A DNA stretch of 64,000 bases, taken from assembly GCA_038380435.1 (NCBI GenBank), contig JAWZYU010000020.1:42998307-43062306 (forward strand). Reading direction: 5' to 3'. The notes under the pieces are model-generated. The model ran no database searches. It saw only the letters and a list, made by a program, of their open reading frames with translations, and was not told the DNA's origin. Position numbers and translations under genes: made by a program. This DNA comes from Ryuthela nishihirai. Taxonomy: Eukaryota; Arthropoda; Arachnida; Araneae; Heptathelidae. Numbering within the stretch: position 1 is the first letter of the stretch; every line of letters starts with the position of its first letter. Positions 9,994 through 21,130 of this stretch are shown in pieces.

Positions 9994-10011
9994 AGGAACG
10001 TATGGGACACC

Positions 10012-10146
10012 CGTGTCTATCTATAAAGACTGGTGGACTCATGGGCCACCCATGTCTATCTTTATAGATAGACATGGGTGGCCCATAAGTCCTATATCTA
10101 TAAAGACTTATGGGCCACCCATGTCTATCTATAAAGACATCTATAT
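10012..10146. repeat. Local triplication with perfect 32-bp inverted repeat
   Basis: A segment containing gggccacccatgtctatct occurs three times: direct (10036-10061), inverted (10060-10091) and direct again (10105-10136). The last two are perfect 32-bp inverted repeats around a 13-base spacer. It starts at the edge of a SINE-A TSD. Confidence 0.9.
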
Positions 10147-10149
10147 GGT

Positions 10150-10257
10150 GTCTCATATATTTAATATTTTTTCTTTTTCATTCCAATTACTAGCATTCTC
10201 AAAGAGGGAGGGGCGAGGTGACCTATATTTCCCCCCCCCAGATCCAGCAACGCACTT
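10150..10257 (+). mobile_element. hAT-like repeat 'C', right-end fragment
   Basis: Shares tactagcattctcaaagagg, a long C run and ccagatcc with copies at 12047-12298, 18573-18782, 21815-22010, 30366-30602 and 53757-53956. Only the right part is present. Confidence 0.65.
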
Positions 10258-10304
10258 GATTAATATTTTTAAAAAGAAAATAGCTTCCAAAAGAGGACAT
10301 TACG

Positions 10305-10505
10305 TACAGTTGCTCAAAAAAGTATCCGAACATTATGGTTGATTGTAGAATTCAGAAAAAATATCTAGCAACGACTTTTTAGAAACCTTCGTGTAGAGTA
10401 CCCGAAGGTCGCCAGATCACTAATTTAAAAAAAAAAGTTGCCAGATATTTTTTGAGAATTCTGTAATCAAACATAGTGTTCGGATACTTTTTTTGAGCGA
10501 CTGTA
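10305..10505. mobile_element. Palindromic MITE (Tc1/mariner-like), copy 1
   Basis: A 201-bp element bounded by tacagt and actgta. Long inverted arms read inward from acagt.gctcaaaaaagtatccgaaca. The arms also share a ccagat..ctaattt segment, so the element can fold on itself. A TA duplication is consistent with mariner/Tc1 insertion. It has no coding capacity. Confidence 0.85.
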
Positions 10506-11611
10506 CCTAACTTAAAACTAGAACACATATCTCCTCGGGCAAAAACAGGAATCTAGTTTAAAAATAGGAATCTTTTAAACATAATTGCAACTTTTGCACC
10601 ATTTATAGGTTTTAATTCCAACTAATGGATGATGGGAAAATGAAAAGAACAATATTTTATTAATACTCTTAAAACATAGACCACTAAAATTTCAAAATTC
10701 AAAGATAGATACATTGCTTGCAATATTCGTTTAAAAGTTTGCAATTTTCAATATTTTTCACCGTTAGAGGACGCAATTAAAATTTCGAGAGATTCGGAAA
10801 GTGTGAATCATAATATTTGATCAATACTTTTCCAACGAAAAATATATTTTTTAATTTAACTCTAAAAATGAAAATTGACACAAGTGAAAACATTATCTTG
10901 TTTGTTTTTTTAAACGAGATTAAAAAAAAATCAATAGGTAATTTCTTGTTTCCCCGTCTTGTTTCTTATTTTTTCCGTCCCAACAACCAAAAATAGTTTT
11001 TCAGTTGTAATCAATTTTTCAGTAATACGAAATTGCTCAAAGTTTCCTTATTATTATCCACGACACCATGACAATTCCTCCACCAAATATATATATATAA
11101 TTCGCACATGATGATACGGCTTCGATAATTGAATATGAAAGAAATAAGATCGTGTTTTGCTTAGGTAAAGGTTTACAAACCTACTTGGTTATTCCCGCTT
11201 GACATCTAACAGATGGTTATCCCTATACAAAAGAAAAAAGCGATGAAGCAGTTTTGCGATAATTGGATCTTGATCATATCAGTGAATTATTTTCACCCTA
11301 CTTTCACTTCAATGTATGAAACGTTTAGAAAATAAAGCTGCTAGGGTACGTTAGTTTGTAATCATGCATCCTACACAATGTTTGCATTATGTAGCGCTAG
11401 ATAAGGATTTTTTTGGACGAATATTAAAAAACAGATGCATTTTTGTCTACGAAATGGATATTCAAAATTTTTGTTTTTCTTCACTGAAGTACTTGTTATC
11501 GATGGCAAATTATCGTAGTTCGACATCTTTACAATTGAAGAAAATAGACACTTTCAGGTATTTATCACGCATATTAAACTCCAACATTTATCGGGATTCT
11601 TCCACATTATG
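10506..11611. other. AT-rich stretch, no gene recognised
   Basis: About 1.1 kb of A/T-rich sequence. A 127-residue frame that starts at 11364 and runs into the next MITE resembles no protein I know, and its C-terminal third is MITE sequence. Confidence 0.5.
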
Positions 11612-11832
11612 TACAGTCGCTCAAAAAAATATCCCAACACTACGGTTGATTACAGAATTCAGAAAAAATATCTGGCAACGATTTTTTAAAGATATTAGTG
11701 ATCTGTCAACCTTCGTGTACTGTTCACAAATGTTGCCAGATCATTAATTTCTAAAAAAGTCGTTGGCAGATATTTTTTCTTAATTCTGTAATCAACCATA
11801 GTGTTCGGATTTTTTTTTTTTGAGCGACTGTA
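11612..11832. mobile_element. Palindromic MITE, copy 2
   Basis: Bounded by tacagtcgctc and gagcgactgta, with the same inward arms as copy 1 (tatcc.aacacta.ggttgatta, atctggcaacga). Its TA flanks are intact. Confidence 0.88.
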
Positions 11833-12046
11833 AATAAACTGTAACACAGGATATTACATAGGTTTGAAAATATGTTTTTTTTATGGAAACATATCGTCGG
11901 CGATAAATTGAAGATCTCAATCAATTTTAACTAAATAATCAAATTCGAACACTATTTGTTTAATATTTAAAAAATTAGAGAAGCTTAAATTTTTAACAAA
12001 GCAATGAAAGTCATAAAAATTTAATCAAAAGTTAATTTAAACACAG

Positions 12047-12298
12047 CAGGCTGGATCTAGAAAAATAAAGGGGAGGGAGAGGCAACAAAACTTAATCGAG
12101 CGGAAGAAAAAGTAAAAAAGTAAAATGGAGGGAAGGGTCAACAGATTTCCCCCTCCCTTTTAGAGGTTTTTAAAAAATGTCTTGAAAAATGCATGGCATT
12201 TACATAAATGAATAATGTTCTTCTCAGTTGCTCTTACCAGCATTCTCAAGGAGAGGGCATGGTCCCTTGTCTCCCCCCACCTCCTAGATCCGTCCCTG
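12047..12298 (+). mobile_element. hAT-like repeat 'C', complete copy
   Basis: The termini caggctggatctag (left) and cagggacggatctag (read from the right) are imperfect inverted repeats of hAT type. The possible 8-bp TSD aaacacag (12039-12046) / aaactcaa (12299-12306) matches at 6 of 8. The interior has purine-rich ends and the shared block gtcttgaaaaatgcatg...ccagcattctcaagg. Confidence 0.65.
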
Positions 12299-12337
12299 AA
12301 ACTCAATAACTATAATGCCAAATAGTTGTTTAACAGC

Positions 12338-12868
12338 GGGGGGGGCTCAATCGATAGCGCGCCAGGCTCGTAATCAGCAGTTCCCAGGTTAGAGCACAGT
12401 CGCTCAAAAAAGTATCCGAACACTACGGTTGATTACAGAATTCAGAAAAAATATCTGGCAACGATTTTTTTAGAAATTAGTGATCTGGCAACCTTCGTGT
12501 CACGTGACACGAAGGTTGCCAGATCACTAATTTCTAAAAAAATCGTTGCCAGATATGTCACGTGACACGAAGGTTGCCAGATCACTAATTTCTAAAAAAA
12601 ATCGTTGCCAGATATTTTTTCTGAATTCTGTAATCAACCGTAGTGTTCGGATACTTTTTTGAGCGACTGTACCACTTGGACCAGCTTCTAGATTTATATT
12701 CGCAAAACTTCCCGCCGTGCCCTCGGTCAATAGTGGACATCTATGGGCTCGGAAATGCCGCCGTCCTTCGGATGGAAAGTTAAGGCATGGCTCTTTGTGA
12801 TTGAGAGTTGGTGTTGAAGAGATATGACCTGTACTTGCTAAAGAACACACTGGATGGCCTTGACGGGA
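12338..12868 (+). repeat. SINE-A interrupted by a MITE, 3'-truncated
   Basis: The head with a decayed A box runs to 12395, where a palindromic MITE is inserted in the B-box sequence. The copy resumes at 12672 and ends in cttgacggga at about 12868, missing its last third. A small stem-loop sequence (12876-12916) follows the break. Confidence 0.85.
12396..12671. mobile_element. Palindromic MITE, copy 3, nested in SINE-A
   Basis: Bounded by acagtcgctcaaaaaagtat and its inverse. The centre is a perfect palindrome around cgtgtcacgtgacacg with arms of tens of bases. The right arm holds a duplicated segment, so gtcacgtgacacgaagg appears twice. It splits the B box of the host SINE. Confidence 0.9.
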
Positions 12869-12916
12869 AGACTTCCCGTTGATTAACGGCTGACGTGCAG
12901 TCAGCCATCAATCGGT

Positions 12917-13569
12917 ATGATATAACGTCTGTCTTTAAATTTTTTGTATATTTCAATTAAACGTCTTTGAATTTTGTATTGTACACTTGTTGTTTTTTGT
13001 TTTTGTTTAGATATTCTGCCCTCGTTTTTATGTTTTTATTTGACAATTGTTGGTTCTTTTCATTCATGGGATATTTTTACGCACATTGTTTTTTTTGTCT
13101 TAATTGTTGTGCTTTTTACTCTGCATATTTGTTGATTTTTAACTTTGTTTGTAGGTTCCTTGCCTTTTACCAACTTTTTTTTATCTCGTCTGGCACATCA
13201 TAGCTTAAGTTGCTAATGTGCTATAAAACCCCAACCAATCCCGAACGCACTACATTTGTAAATGGGTGAAAACAAGGTTAAAACAACTCATCCGATAACT
13301 ATGAGCAATCGGGGATCCTATCTCAAAACATGAAAGTTGGTTGAACTCTTAAACACAATAGGATTGTTCTAATCCTTGGACAGCTCAATTTTGCTGTACT
13401 GTGGACTAAATAGCTTGGTCATAATAATATTAGGTTTACAACTAAGTTAACGAACGAAGAGTATTTCTGATTATCCATAAGAAAGGAAATTAGAATTTCT
13501 TATCAAATGCAATGTTTTAATTAGAAAGAAACAATCTCGTATACACAGACCCACGCTTAGCGTACAATC
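12917..13569. other. T-rich stretch, no gene recognised
   Basis: A 78-codon plus-strand frame at 12967-13203 is almost entirely Phe, Leu, Cys and Tyr. It follows from T-richness and is not a credible gene. Confidence 0.5.
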
Positions 13570-14290
13570 CAATAAGCGATGGCGTTTGAAGTTTATGAGG
13601 AACCTTTGCATCTAACAGAGAAAGCAAAACATTTTCGGAACTATGCAGTGTGTTTTATTGTGCACAGGGCCCACTTTCTCCTTCATAAGGGCTCACGACG
13701 AAATCTCTCGTCCGACGGACGACGGCATGCCAAACCCATCGCGGTCTTTTACCTAACCACGGTAGAGTAGATGTTTGACGGACATAAATCTCAAATGTTA
13801 CACAATTGGGACTCGAAACTGTAAATTACATATATTATTGGCCTGGTGAGTCAGATAGGTATATGGGGCGGGGGTGGCTCAGTCGGTAGCGCGCAAGGCT
13901 CGTAATCTGTAGTTCCCAGGTTCGAGTCCCAGCTGGGTCAGCGTTGAGATTTATCTCCGCAAAATTCCCCGCCCTGCCCACGGTCAGTAGGGGACACCGA
14001 TGGGCTTGGAAAGGCTGTCTTCCGTCGGATGGGACATTAAGCCGTGGCCCCGTGTGCGGGAGAGACATACCCTGTGCACGTTAAAGAACACGCTGGATGG
14101 CCTTGACGGGAGACTACTATCTGTCTCCCAACAGCTGTTCCAGTGGGTCCCCTCCCCCAACCTTCTCTGAGCCTTCGGGGTCCATGTGACCTGGCCATTT
14201 AGCCCATGGTGTGCAAAAAAGTGTCGCTCAGAGGTAAAACAACCCAACTCAGATAGGTATGAGCTACCGATCAGCAGCCACCGCCCAATA
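13570..14290 (-). repeat. SINE-A, old copy hosting a younger SINE-A
   Basis: Diverged minus-strand copy, with blocks tgcacagggcccac, tccgacggacgacggc and caattgggactcgaa. It is split in its head by the plus-strand SINE-A at 13863-14248. Its last head bases, gagctaccgatcagcagcc, continue at 14261. Confidence 0.75.
13863..14248 (+). repeat. SINE-A, full-length, nested in the head of another SINE-A
   Basis: Near-consensus. Perfect 12-bp TSD tcagataggtat at 13851-13862 and 14249-14260. The target lies in the tRNA-like head of an older minus-strand SINE-A. Confidence 0.94.
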
Positions 14291-15318
14291 AATTCAGTAA
14301 TAAAAACTAAAATTGTTGGTAAATAAGATAAATAACAAATGATGTCTTAAAAAAATCACACCGAATCACATAGAACTCAACCTATCTGTATTCCTTAGAA
14401 ATTGAATGAACAATCCGTAGAATGATCCATTCCAGAGCAGCAAGAGTTCTATTTTAATTATCTTTCGTGTTGCAACATTTCATAGCATCGGTCGGGAAAT
14501 GACATTTTTCTAATGTTGTCAAAAGTCATTTACGATGTTGTCTTTGCATTCAAAAATCATTGATGCATTGATCTTTCGGATGATGTATCAAACAGAATTT
14601 GTTTTGCAAAGGAAGAAGATGACAAAGGCGCTCCAAAAAATTTCGGTCTTTTAACTTATGGCATGAATTATTGCTTTAGCTAAAATGATTTTGATTGTTC
14701 GTATTGAGTTATAAAGTTGTGACTCCATGCTTTATTGACATATGATAATTTATAACGGAATAAACATTTAATTCGTAATGTAATGTTCTTGGTTACTTTT
14801 CGTTCTCTAAGACAAAATATTTCTGTAAACAGCATTTCAATAGAGTAAAACGTCCATTTTATGGATTTCGAATTTTACGGGCAGCATCCATCCGTTCGGG
14901 CCAAACCAGTTCAATCTATTTTTTGTTCAGTGAAAGTCAAAATTCACTCTTAAATTTCTGTAAACCTGTTGCTGCACTTCCCAAATTTTCCTCTTCATAA
15001 TCCTCTACTAGTAATTGATAGCTCCTCAACAAATTGATAGCTCCTTAGTTTAAGGAGCATGATAGCTCCTCAAACTAAGAATAAAATGCTTTCTATTTAT
15101 TGTAAAATATTGTTTATTTTAATGTTTTTAGTGTTGTTACAGGATATTAGATGCATATATGAGTGTGATCAATGGTATTCCTAATTTACTCTATTCGTTA
15201 TTATAAGATAGGGTCAAGTACTTGTGTGCTTCACCATAAAAGCTTTCGGATTTAAGATGCTTTCAACATTAACTGCCAATAGTTCCGTCTATTTGTCCAT
15301 AAGTCGAGGGTTCATTGT
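14291..15318. other. AT-rich stretch, no gene seen
   Basis: Nothing recognised except a small imperfect stem (about 15045-15080) built from repeats of gatagctcct. Confidence 0.5.
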
Positions 15319-15484
15319 ATAGGGTGTCTGAAAAATAATGGTGGGGTTATACTATTCTGAATATGTATAATGTACATAAAAGGAAAGTAATATTTTAAAT
15401 GAAAGCGTACTTCAAATGGTTTTGAACATAATTAGTGAATTTTCACATGTGCACCTTTACTGACCTTACATATGAATATTTCGC

Positions 15485-16146
15485 TACTTGCCATACACAT
15501 TTCCTGACTGATAGATTGGCAACGATGATCGAATTCAATAGCCATTAAGGGTTGGGTTGTTTTACCTCTGAGCGGCACTTTTTTGCACACCATGGGCTAA
15601 ATGGCCAGGTCACAAGGACCCCGAAGGCTCAGAGAAGGTTGGGGGAGGGGACCCACTGGAACAGCTGTTGGGAGACTGATGGTAGCCTCCCGTCCAGGCC
15701 ATCCAGCTTGTTCTTTAACGTGCACAGGGTATGGCTCTCCCGCACACGGGGCCACGGCTTAACGTCCCATCCGACGGACGGCGGCCTTTCTAAGCCCATC
15801 GGTGTCCCCTACTGACCGCGGGCAGGGCGGGGAATTTTTGCGGAGATAAATCTCAGCGCTGACCCAGCTGGGACTCGAACCTGAGAACTACAGATTATGA
15901 GCCTGGCGCGCTACCGACTGAGCCAGCCATTAAGATGTCCTGATTTCATACCCTTGATTTTTTTTCTTTTAAGAATTGCAAACATTTCTTTGTAAATAAT
16001 TATGTTAAAATGGACAAAATTCGAGACCTGAATCATTTGAACCCAGAATAAGCGAAACAACTGAGCAAGTAACAAGAGATATGCTGCAGCGTATGTGGCA
16101 AAAAGTGGAAGACCAATTACATATATAATATATTTAATATATATAT
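15485..16146 (+). pseudogene. Mariner-type transposase C-terminal relic, split by SINE-A
   Basis: Before the SINE the frame reads like YLPYTFPD..IGNDDRIQ. After it, PLRCPDFIPLIFF corresponds to the conserved W-P-P-R-S-P-D-L-T-P-L-D-F-F segment that holds the third catalytic Asp, which here has become Ile. Near 16045-16130, ETTEQVTRDMLQRMWQKVE matches the usual C-terminal helix. Stops and shifts make it inactive. Confidence 0.7.
15550..15924 (-). repeat. SINE-A, young, nested in a transposase relic
   Basis: Near-consensus minus-strand copy with a perfect 10-bp TSD, agccattaag, at 15540-15549 and 15925-15934. About 10 bases of the 5' G/C-rich leader are missing. Confidence 0.95.
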
Positions 16147-16550
16147 GCAAGGTCACAAACGGTCCACATTATGTTTAAATATATTTGACACATGCTTTTA
16201 ATTAAAATATTATTCTTTTGAATGTATATATTAATTTCCTACATAGTGATAAAATCCATCATTATATCTCGAACACCTTGTAATTGAATTGAAGCCGAAT
16301 ATTCCTTAATAAGCGCTTGAAAAAATAGTCATTTTTTTTTCTCGGATAAAAGTTTTTATTGTGTTTGAAATAGCTAGCATAAGCCATTTAGGAATATAAT
16401 TGAAGTTAATTTTGTAGAAAAATGAAGAGGATATTGATACAGGAAGTGATATAGGAATATAGAGAGGAAATCGATGTGAAAGGAACTAAAGAAGCGGAAG
16501 TGACGTAATAAAGAGGAAAGGTAAAGATATAAATAGCATAGCTAAATAGA

Positions 16551-16936
16551 GTTCGGTTATTTTACCTCTGAGCGGGACTTTTTTGCACACGATGGGCTAA
16601 ATGGCCAGGTCACATGGACCCCGAAGGCTCAGAGAAGGTTGGGGGAGGGGACCCACTGGAACAGCTGTAGGGAGACAGATGGTAGCCTCCCGTCAAGGCC
16701 ATCCAGCATGTTCTTTAACGTGCACAGGGTATGGCTCTCTCCCCCACACGGGCCACGGCTTAACGTCGCATCCAACGGACGGCGGCCTTTCCAAGCCCAT
16801 CGGTGTCCCCTACTGACGGTGGTCAGGGCGGGGAAATTTTGCGGAGATAAATCTCAACGCTGACCCAGCAGGAACTCGAACCTGGGAACTACAGATTACG
16901 AGCCAGGCGCGCTACCGACTGAGACACCCCCGCCCC
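16551..16936 (-). repeat. SINE-A, full-length copy
   Basis: Complete minus-strand copy with scattered substitutions (gagcgggac, gagacacccccgcccc). No clear TSD was found. Confidence 0.9.
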
Positions 16937-17009
16937 TTATACAAAAGTGAATCTCAAGTTCAAAGACAAATTAAAGCCTCACTGAGAAGAAATGCATTCA
17001 ATTCCTACA

Positions 17010-17119
17010 TTTTTTCGAAGGTTTCCAGATCACTAATTTCTAAAACAATCGTTGCCAGATATTTTTTCTGAATTATGTAATCAACCATAGTGTTCGGATA
17101 TTTATTTCAGCGACTGTAC
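17010..17119. mobile_element. Palindromic MITE, right-arm fragment
   Basis: Contains cgaaggtttccagatcactaa through caaccatagtgttcgga to gcgactgta. Only one arm is left. Confidence 0.8.
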
Positions 17120-17161
17120 CATAACAGATTGGTTTAAACGCCAAGTTCACTCGGTACTGTA

Positions 17162-17453
17162 TTCCCCGCCCTGCCCACGGTCAGTAGGGGACACCGATGG
17201 GCTTGGAAAAACCGCCGTCCGTCGGATGGGACGTTAAGCCGTGGCTCCGTGTGCAGGAGAGCCATATCCTGTGCACGTTAAAGAACACGCTGGATGGCCT
17301 TGACGGGAGGCTACCATTTGTCTCCCAACAGCTGTTCCAGTGGGTCCCCTCCCCCAACCTTCTCTGAGCCTTCGGGGTCCATGTGACCTGGCCATTTAGC
17401 CCATGGTGTGCAAAAAAGTGCCGCTCAGAGGTAAAACAACCAAACCCAACCCA
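17162..17453 (+). repeat. SINE-A, 5'-truncated with TSD
   Basis: Begins in the body at ttccccgccctgcccacgg, lacking the whole tRNA head, and ends in caaacccaacccaac. Flanks actcggtactgta (17149-17161) and actcagtactata (17454-17466) form a 13-bp TSD with two mismatches. The copy was therefore inserted already truncated. Confidence 0.92.
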
Positions 17454-17466
17454 ACTCAGTACTATA

Positions 17467-18188
17467 ATAGATTCGTTACTAATGCAATAATAAAGTAACG
17501 ATTCCAAAGTAAAGATCACTTTCGAAACATTTGACACCTTTGGAGAACGAATTACCATATTCGCTTACGTTTTCCCTTGTCTAAACCTGACAGATATGAA
17601 ACAAGAAATTCGTCGAACCTGTCAAAAGATGGCTCCAGAAACACTTCTCCTTTACGCTGGAATGCGATTAAGGCTTCTGGGTTTTTGAATTACAGTAAAT
17701 GAACGTCACTTCGAACTTATTGTTTGTTATTCCTCAATGTTTCCTCGTTATGGTCGTGCAAGTGAATATTACATTAAGAGTTCGTCATTGCTCCTTAATG
17801 TGTCACAATATCGCACTCTTCTCAAATTTGGTTATATCTCATATTGTTACGGTTTATTTAGTAAACGTCGGGTTAGATAACAGTGTTAATTTTCGAACTG
17901 TGTTGGCCTGATATTTAGCTATAAACTTTTAGAACAATTTTGGGAAAAGATTATGTTCTAACGTTAATTGGTTATTTGTCTTGTTAAGGTTCGTCGAAGA
18001 TATTCAAAGATATGCTATTTTCATCTTCTGGGTGAAGCTGATCGTCTTAATTGAATTGAATTAGAGACTACTCTATTAGAAGACTGGGACGAGATCTTAG
18101 CAGAGTCTTTTTAGCACTTTGAGAAGATCCTGCTTGACGAGAAAGATCCCGAATGCCAGAGAAGCTTCAAGGTATATAGCAAGGGAGA
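17467..18188. other. Unassigned stretch
   Basis: A 70-residue frame at 17699-17911 is hydrophobic but matches nothing known to me. No other feature. Confidence 0.45.
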
Positions 18189-18572
18189 GTTGGGTTGTTT
18201 TACCTCAGAGCGGCACGTTTTTGTACACCATGGGCTAAATGGCCAGGTCACATGGACACCGAAGGCTCAGAGAAGGTTGGGGGAGGGGACCCACTGGAAC
18301 AGCTGTTGGGAGACAGATGGTAGCCCCCCTTCAAGGCCATCCAGCGTGTTCTTTAACGTGCACAGGGTATGTCTCTTCCGCACACGGGGCCATGGCTTAA
18401 TGTCCCATCCGACGGACGGCGGCCTTTCCAAGCCCATCGGTGTCCCCTACTGACCGTGAGCAGAGCGGGGAATTTTGCGGAGATAAATCTCAACGCTGAC
18501 CCAGCTGGGACTCGAACCTGGGAAGTGCAGAGTACGAGCCTGGCGCGCTACCGACTGAGCCACCCCCGCCCC
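18189..18572 (-). repeat. SINE-A, full-length copy
   Basis: Complete minus-strand copy with a few CpG-type changes. No clear TSD. It directly abuts a hAT-like 'C' repeat. Confidence 0.92.
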
Positions 18573-18782
18573 AATTAATAAAGGAAGGGAGGCAAGAGAC
18601 TTGATTTCCATTGCAGTACATCATTTTCTCCTTTGTTTCAGAGATCTTTAAAATATTTCTTGAAAGATGCGTGAAATATGCACAAGATAAATGATTTTGG
18701 GCTTCATTACCCTTACTAGCTTTCTCGAAAGGGGAAAGGGGCAAACACCTCCTTGTCCTCCTCCATAGTTCCGACCCTTGTT
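18573..18782 (+). mobile_element. hAT-like repeat 'C'
   Basis: Shares gacttgatttccattg, cagagatctttaaaatatttc, ttgaaagatgcgtgaaat and ctagctttctcgaaagg with the other copies. The left end is cut at the SINE-A boundary. Confidence 0.7.
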
Positions 18783-19082
18783 AAGGAAGTACTTTGCAAA
18801 TACCTCCGCAATGATTATAAAGAAATGTATTCATGTAACACCCTGTTGTTGTTGTTTTTACATAACACACAGGAGTAAGAAGGTGTAGTCTGGATCCCTC
18901 CGGGTTCATTGTCTGGGATTCACAGATTTCACGCGTTGTAGTGAGCGAGAAAGGAGCTCTTGATAGGCTTGGTAAACCGGCCCACCATCATAATCGAGGC
19001 ATCGTCTCCTATTCATTCAAGCCCTACACCACAGACGGTAAAAAAGTTTCTAATTGGTGTTAATTGGGGACTCTTATTTCGG

Positions 19083-19410
19083 ATGTTCCCAGATTCGAGT
19101 CCCAGCTGGGTCAGCGTTGAGATTTATCTCCGCAAAACTGTCAGTAGGGTACACCGATGGGCTTGGAAAGGCCGCCGTCCGTCAGATGGACGTTAAGCCG
19201 TGGCCCATGTGTTGGAGAGCCATACCCTGTGCACGTTAAGAAACACTCTGGATGGCTTTGATGAGAGGCTACCATCTGTCTCCCAACAGCTGTTCCAGTG
19301 GGTCCCCTCCTCCAACCTTTCTCTGAGTCTTCGGGGTCCTTGTGATATGGCCATTTAGCCCATTGTGTGCAAAAAAGTGCTGTTCAGAGGTAAAACAACC
19401 CAACCTAACC
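19083..19410 (+). repeat. SINE-A, 5'-truncated copy
   Basis: Starts at tgttcccagattcgagtccc inside the head and ends at caacccaaccta. A deletion removes the ccccgccctgcccacgg segment. The flanks tcttatttcgga and ccctatttcaga may be a decayed TSD. Confidence 0.88.
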
Positions 19411-19420
19411 CTATTTCAGA

Positions 19421-20392
19421 AAATTTCTTCCTCTCCATATACAGGCACACCTAGACTATAGAAATATCTCTAAATCTATTCTTAACAACTTTCGAACTGA
19501 TCTTCTCTCCCAATCCTGATTCGTGTTTTTGAATCTTTGTAACTCTTCCATTTAGACCGTTGTGCAGCAAAAATATTTTTAACATAGGCCGGTCGAGAGT
19601 TAAACACACAATTCAACTCAACAAAAAAGTCTATGTTTAAATCGAAAGTTCTTTTAAACTGTTCTTGGGAAGCTAATACAAAGAATAAAGCGCATCCATT
19701 TCTTTTACACAGAAGTGATTTTCAACAACAGATTCCTTGTACATTGAAAAAAAAACTACTACAAAATAGCCCATTGAGTGCAATCATGAACAGGACACCA
19801 CTCTTTAGAGTAAAAAAACGCAGTTCATGTTTTCCTTTTGGCACATTTGAGAAATACACGTTAGAAAAAAAATAATGATTTGTAACCCTCTCCCCTTTTA
19901 GTAGATTTGTGAAGGGACAGTCGACATAGATTTCATGCCAAAGGATTTTACTCCAGTTCAAGAGATTTCGTGGAGAGGAGCCAACTGCAATCCATTGCGG
20001 TCATCCTTACTGAATGCGTGGTTCAAGAAAATCCATGCATCGATGCGACCTTGACTCCATTAGGATATCAGGAGTCTAAACCAGACAATGTACGGGTAAG
20101 AGTTAGCGCCACTTTGATAAAAGGAATGGAGGAGGAAAAAGAATAAAACGGGGAAAGTTCTTTTTTCTTTCTCTATCCCAACTCTTTTCTTCTCTGCAGT
20201 AAAACGGAAACTTTCTTGATTTCTTTTTAATGCCAAACACTTACTGACACTTTGTGTTACTAATAATATTTGATAGTTTTCCCCCCATATTTACATTTTT
20301 TCATTTGGTATAATTTATCCGTGAATGTCCAAGACGGATTAAAATCGCATAACAGGTACAACAATGATACGAGTATGCTAAAATCAAATCTA
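19421..20392. other. Unassigned stretch
   Basis: No gene recognised. Frames of about 80 residues on both strands at 19633-19961 are shadows of each other without known similarity. Confidence 0.45.
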
Positions 20393-20541
20393 AGTAAATT
20401 GGCAGGTCACATGGACTTCAGGTTCTGAGAAGGTTGGTAGAAGGAGACCCGATGGATAGCATTTAGGAGACAGATGAAATTCTCTCGTCAAGGCCATCCA
20501 GTATGGTCTTTAACGTGTACAGGGTATGGATATACCACACA
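20393..20541 (-). repeat. SINE-A fragment
   Basis: Middle part of a minus-strand copy, from ggcaggtcacatggac to gtacagggtatgg. It runs into an opposite-strand SINE-A. Confidence 0.75.
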
Positions 20542-20838
20542 TGGGGAGGGGAGGGGGTTAGTCTGTAGCGTGCCAGGCTCGTAATCTGCAGTTCCCAGTT
20601 TAGAGTCCCGCATGGGCAAGCGTTGAGATTTATTTCATCAAAACTTCCCGCCATGCCTTCGGTCAGTAGGGGACACCGATGGGCTTGGAAAGCCCGTCGT
20701 CCATCGGATGGAACGTTAAGCTGTGCTCTCGTGTGCACATTAAAGAGCACAGTGGATGCTTTGACGGGAGGCTACCATCTGTCTACTAACAGCTGTCCAG
20801 TGGGTCACCTCTACCAACTTCCACTGAGCCTTTGTGTC
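20542..20838 (+). repeat. SINE-A, 3'-truncated diverged copy
   Basis: Plus-strand head (gtagcgtgccaggctcgtaatc) through ccactgagcctttg, without the last part. It is joined tail-to-head with a minus-strand fragment. Confidence 0.82.
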
Positions 20839-20932
20839 GACTGCACTCCAAGGCGGTACAACGGAGACATGCACTTGGAACGGTAGATGATTACGTTACA
20901 TTATCAATGAGAATAATCTCTTTTCTAAGAGC

Positions 20933-21130
20933 AAAAAATAAATAACACCTCAAGTATCTACTTGCCGACAGAGGTGTGACAGGAGACTGTCAGTTAATAC
21001 GATGAGAGGAAGGCGGGGACACCTCAGCAGAATGACAATACAAAGAAAAAAAAATACATGCCTTATCCGGGCCTTGACCCCGTCCCTTTGATCTGCAGCC
21101 AAGCCCGCTCACAACTATGTCTCCGTGGAG
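20933..21130 (-). repeat. SINE-B, diverged copy
   Basis: Minus-strand copy. cacctcaagtatctacttg, cgacagaggtgtgacaggag, cacctcagcagaa and atacatgccttatccggg match the SINE-B body, and a decayed head follows at 21080-21128. Confidence 0.75.

Larger units (their letters stand above)
15319..16282 (+). mobile_element. Internally deleted mariner-type element carrying a SINE-A
   Basis: The left end agggtgtctgaaaaataatgg and the right end read inward, aaggtgttcgagatataatg, are diverged terminal inverted repeats next to TA. Between them lie the last part of a transposase (plus strand) and a SINE-A. Without the SINE the element is about 580 bp. The N-terminal half of the transposase is missing. Confidence 0.65.

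Noticed and set aside
12967..13203. 78-residue plus-strand frame rich in Phe, Leu, Cys and Tyr, which could pass for a membrane protein
   Set aside because: The composition follows directly from a T-rich tract, with no start context, homology or splice signals.
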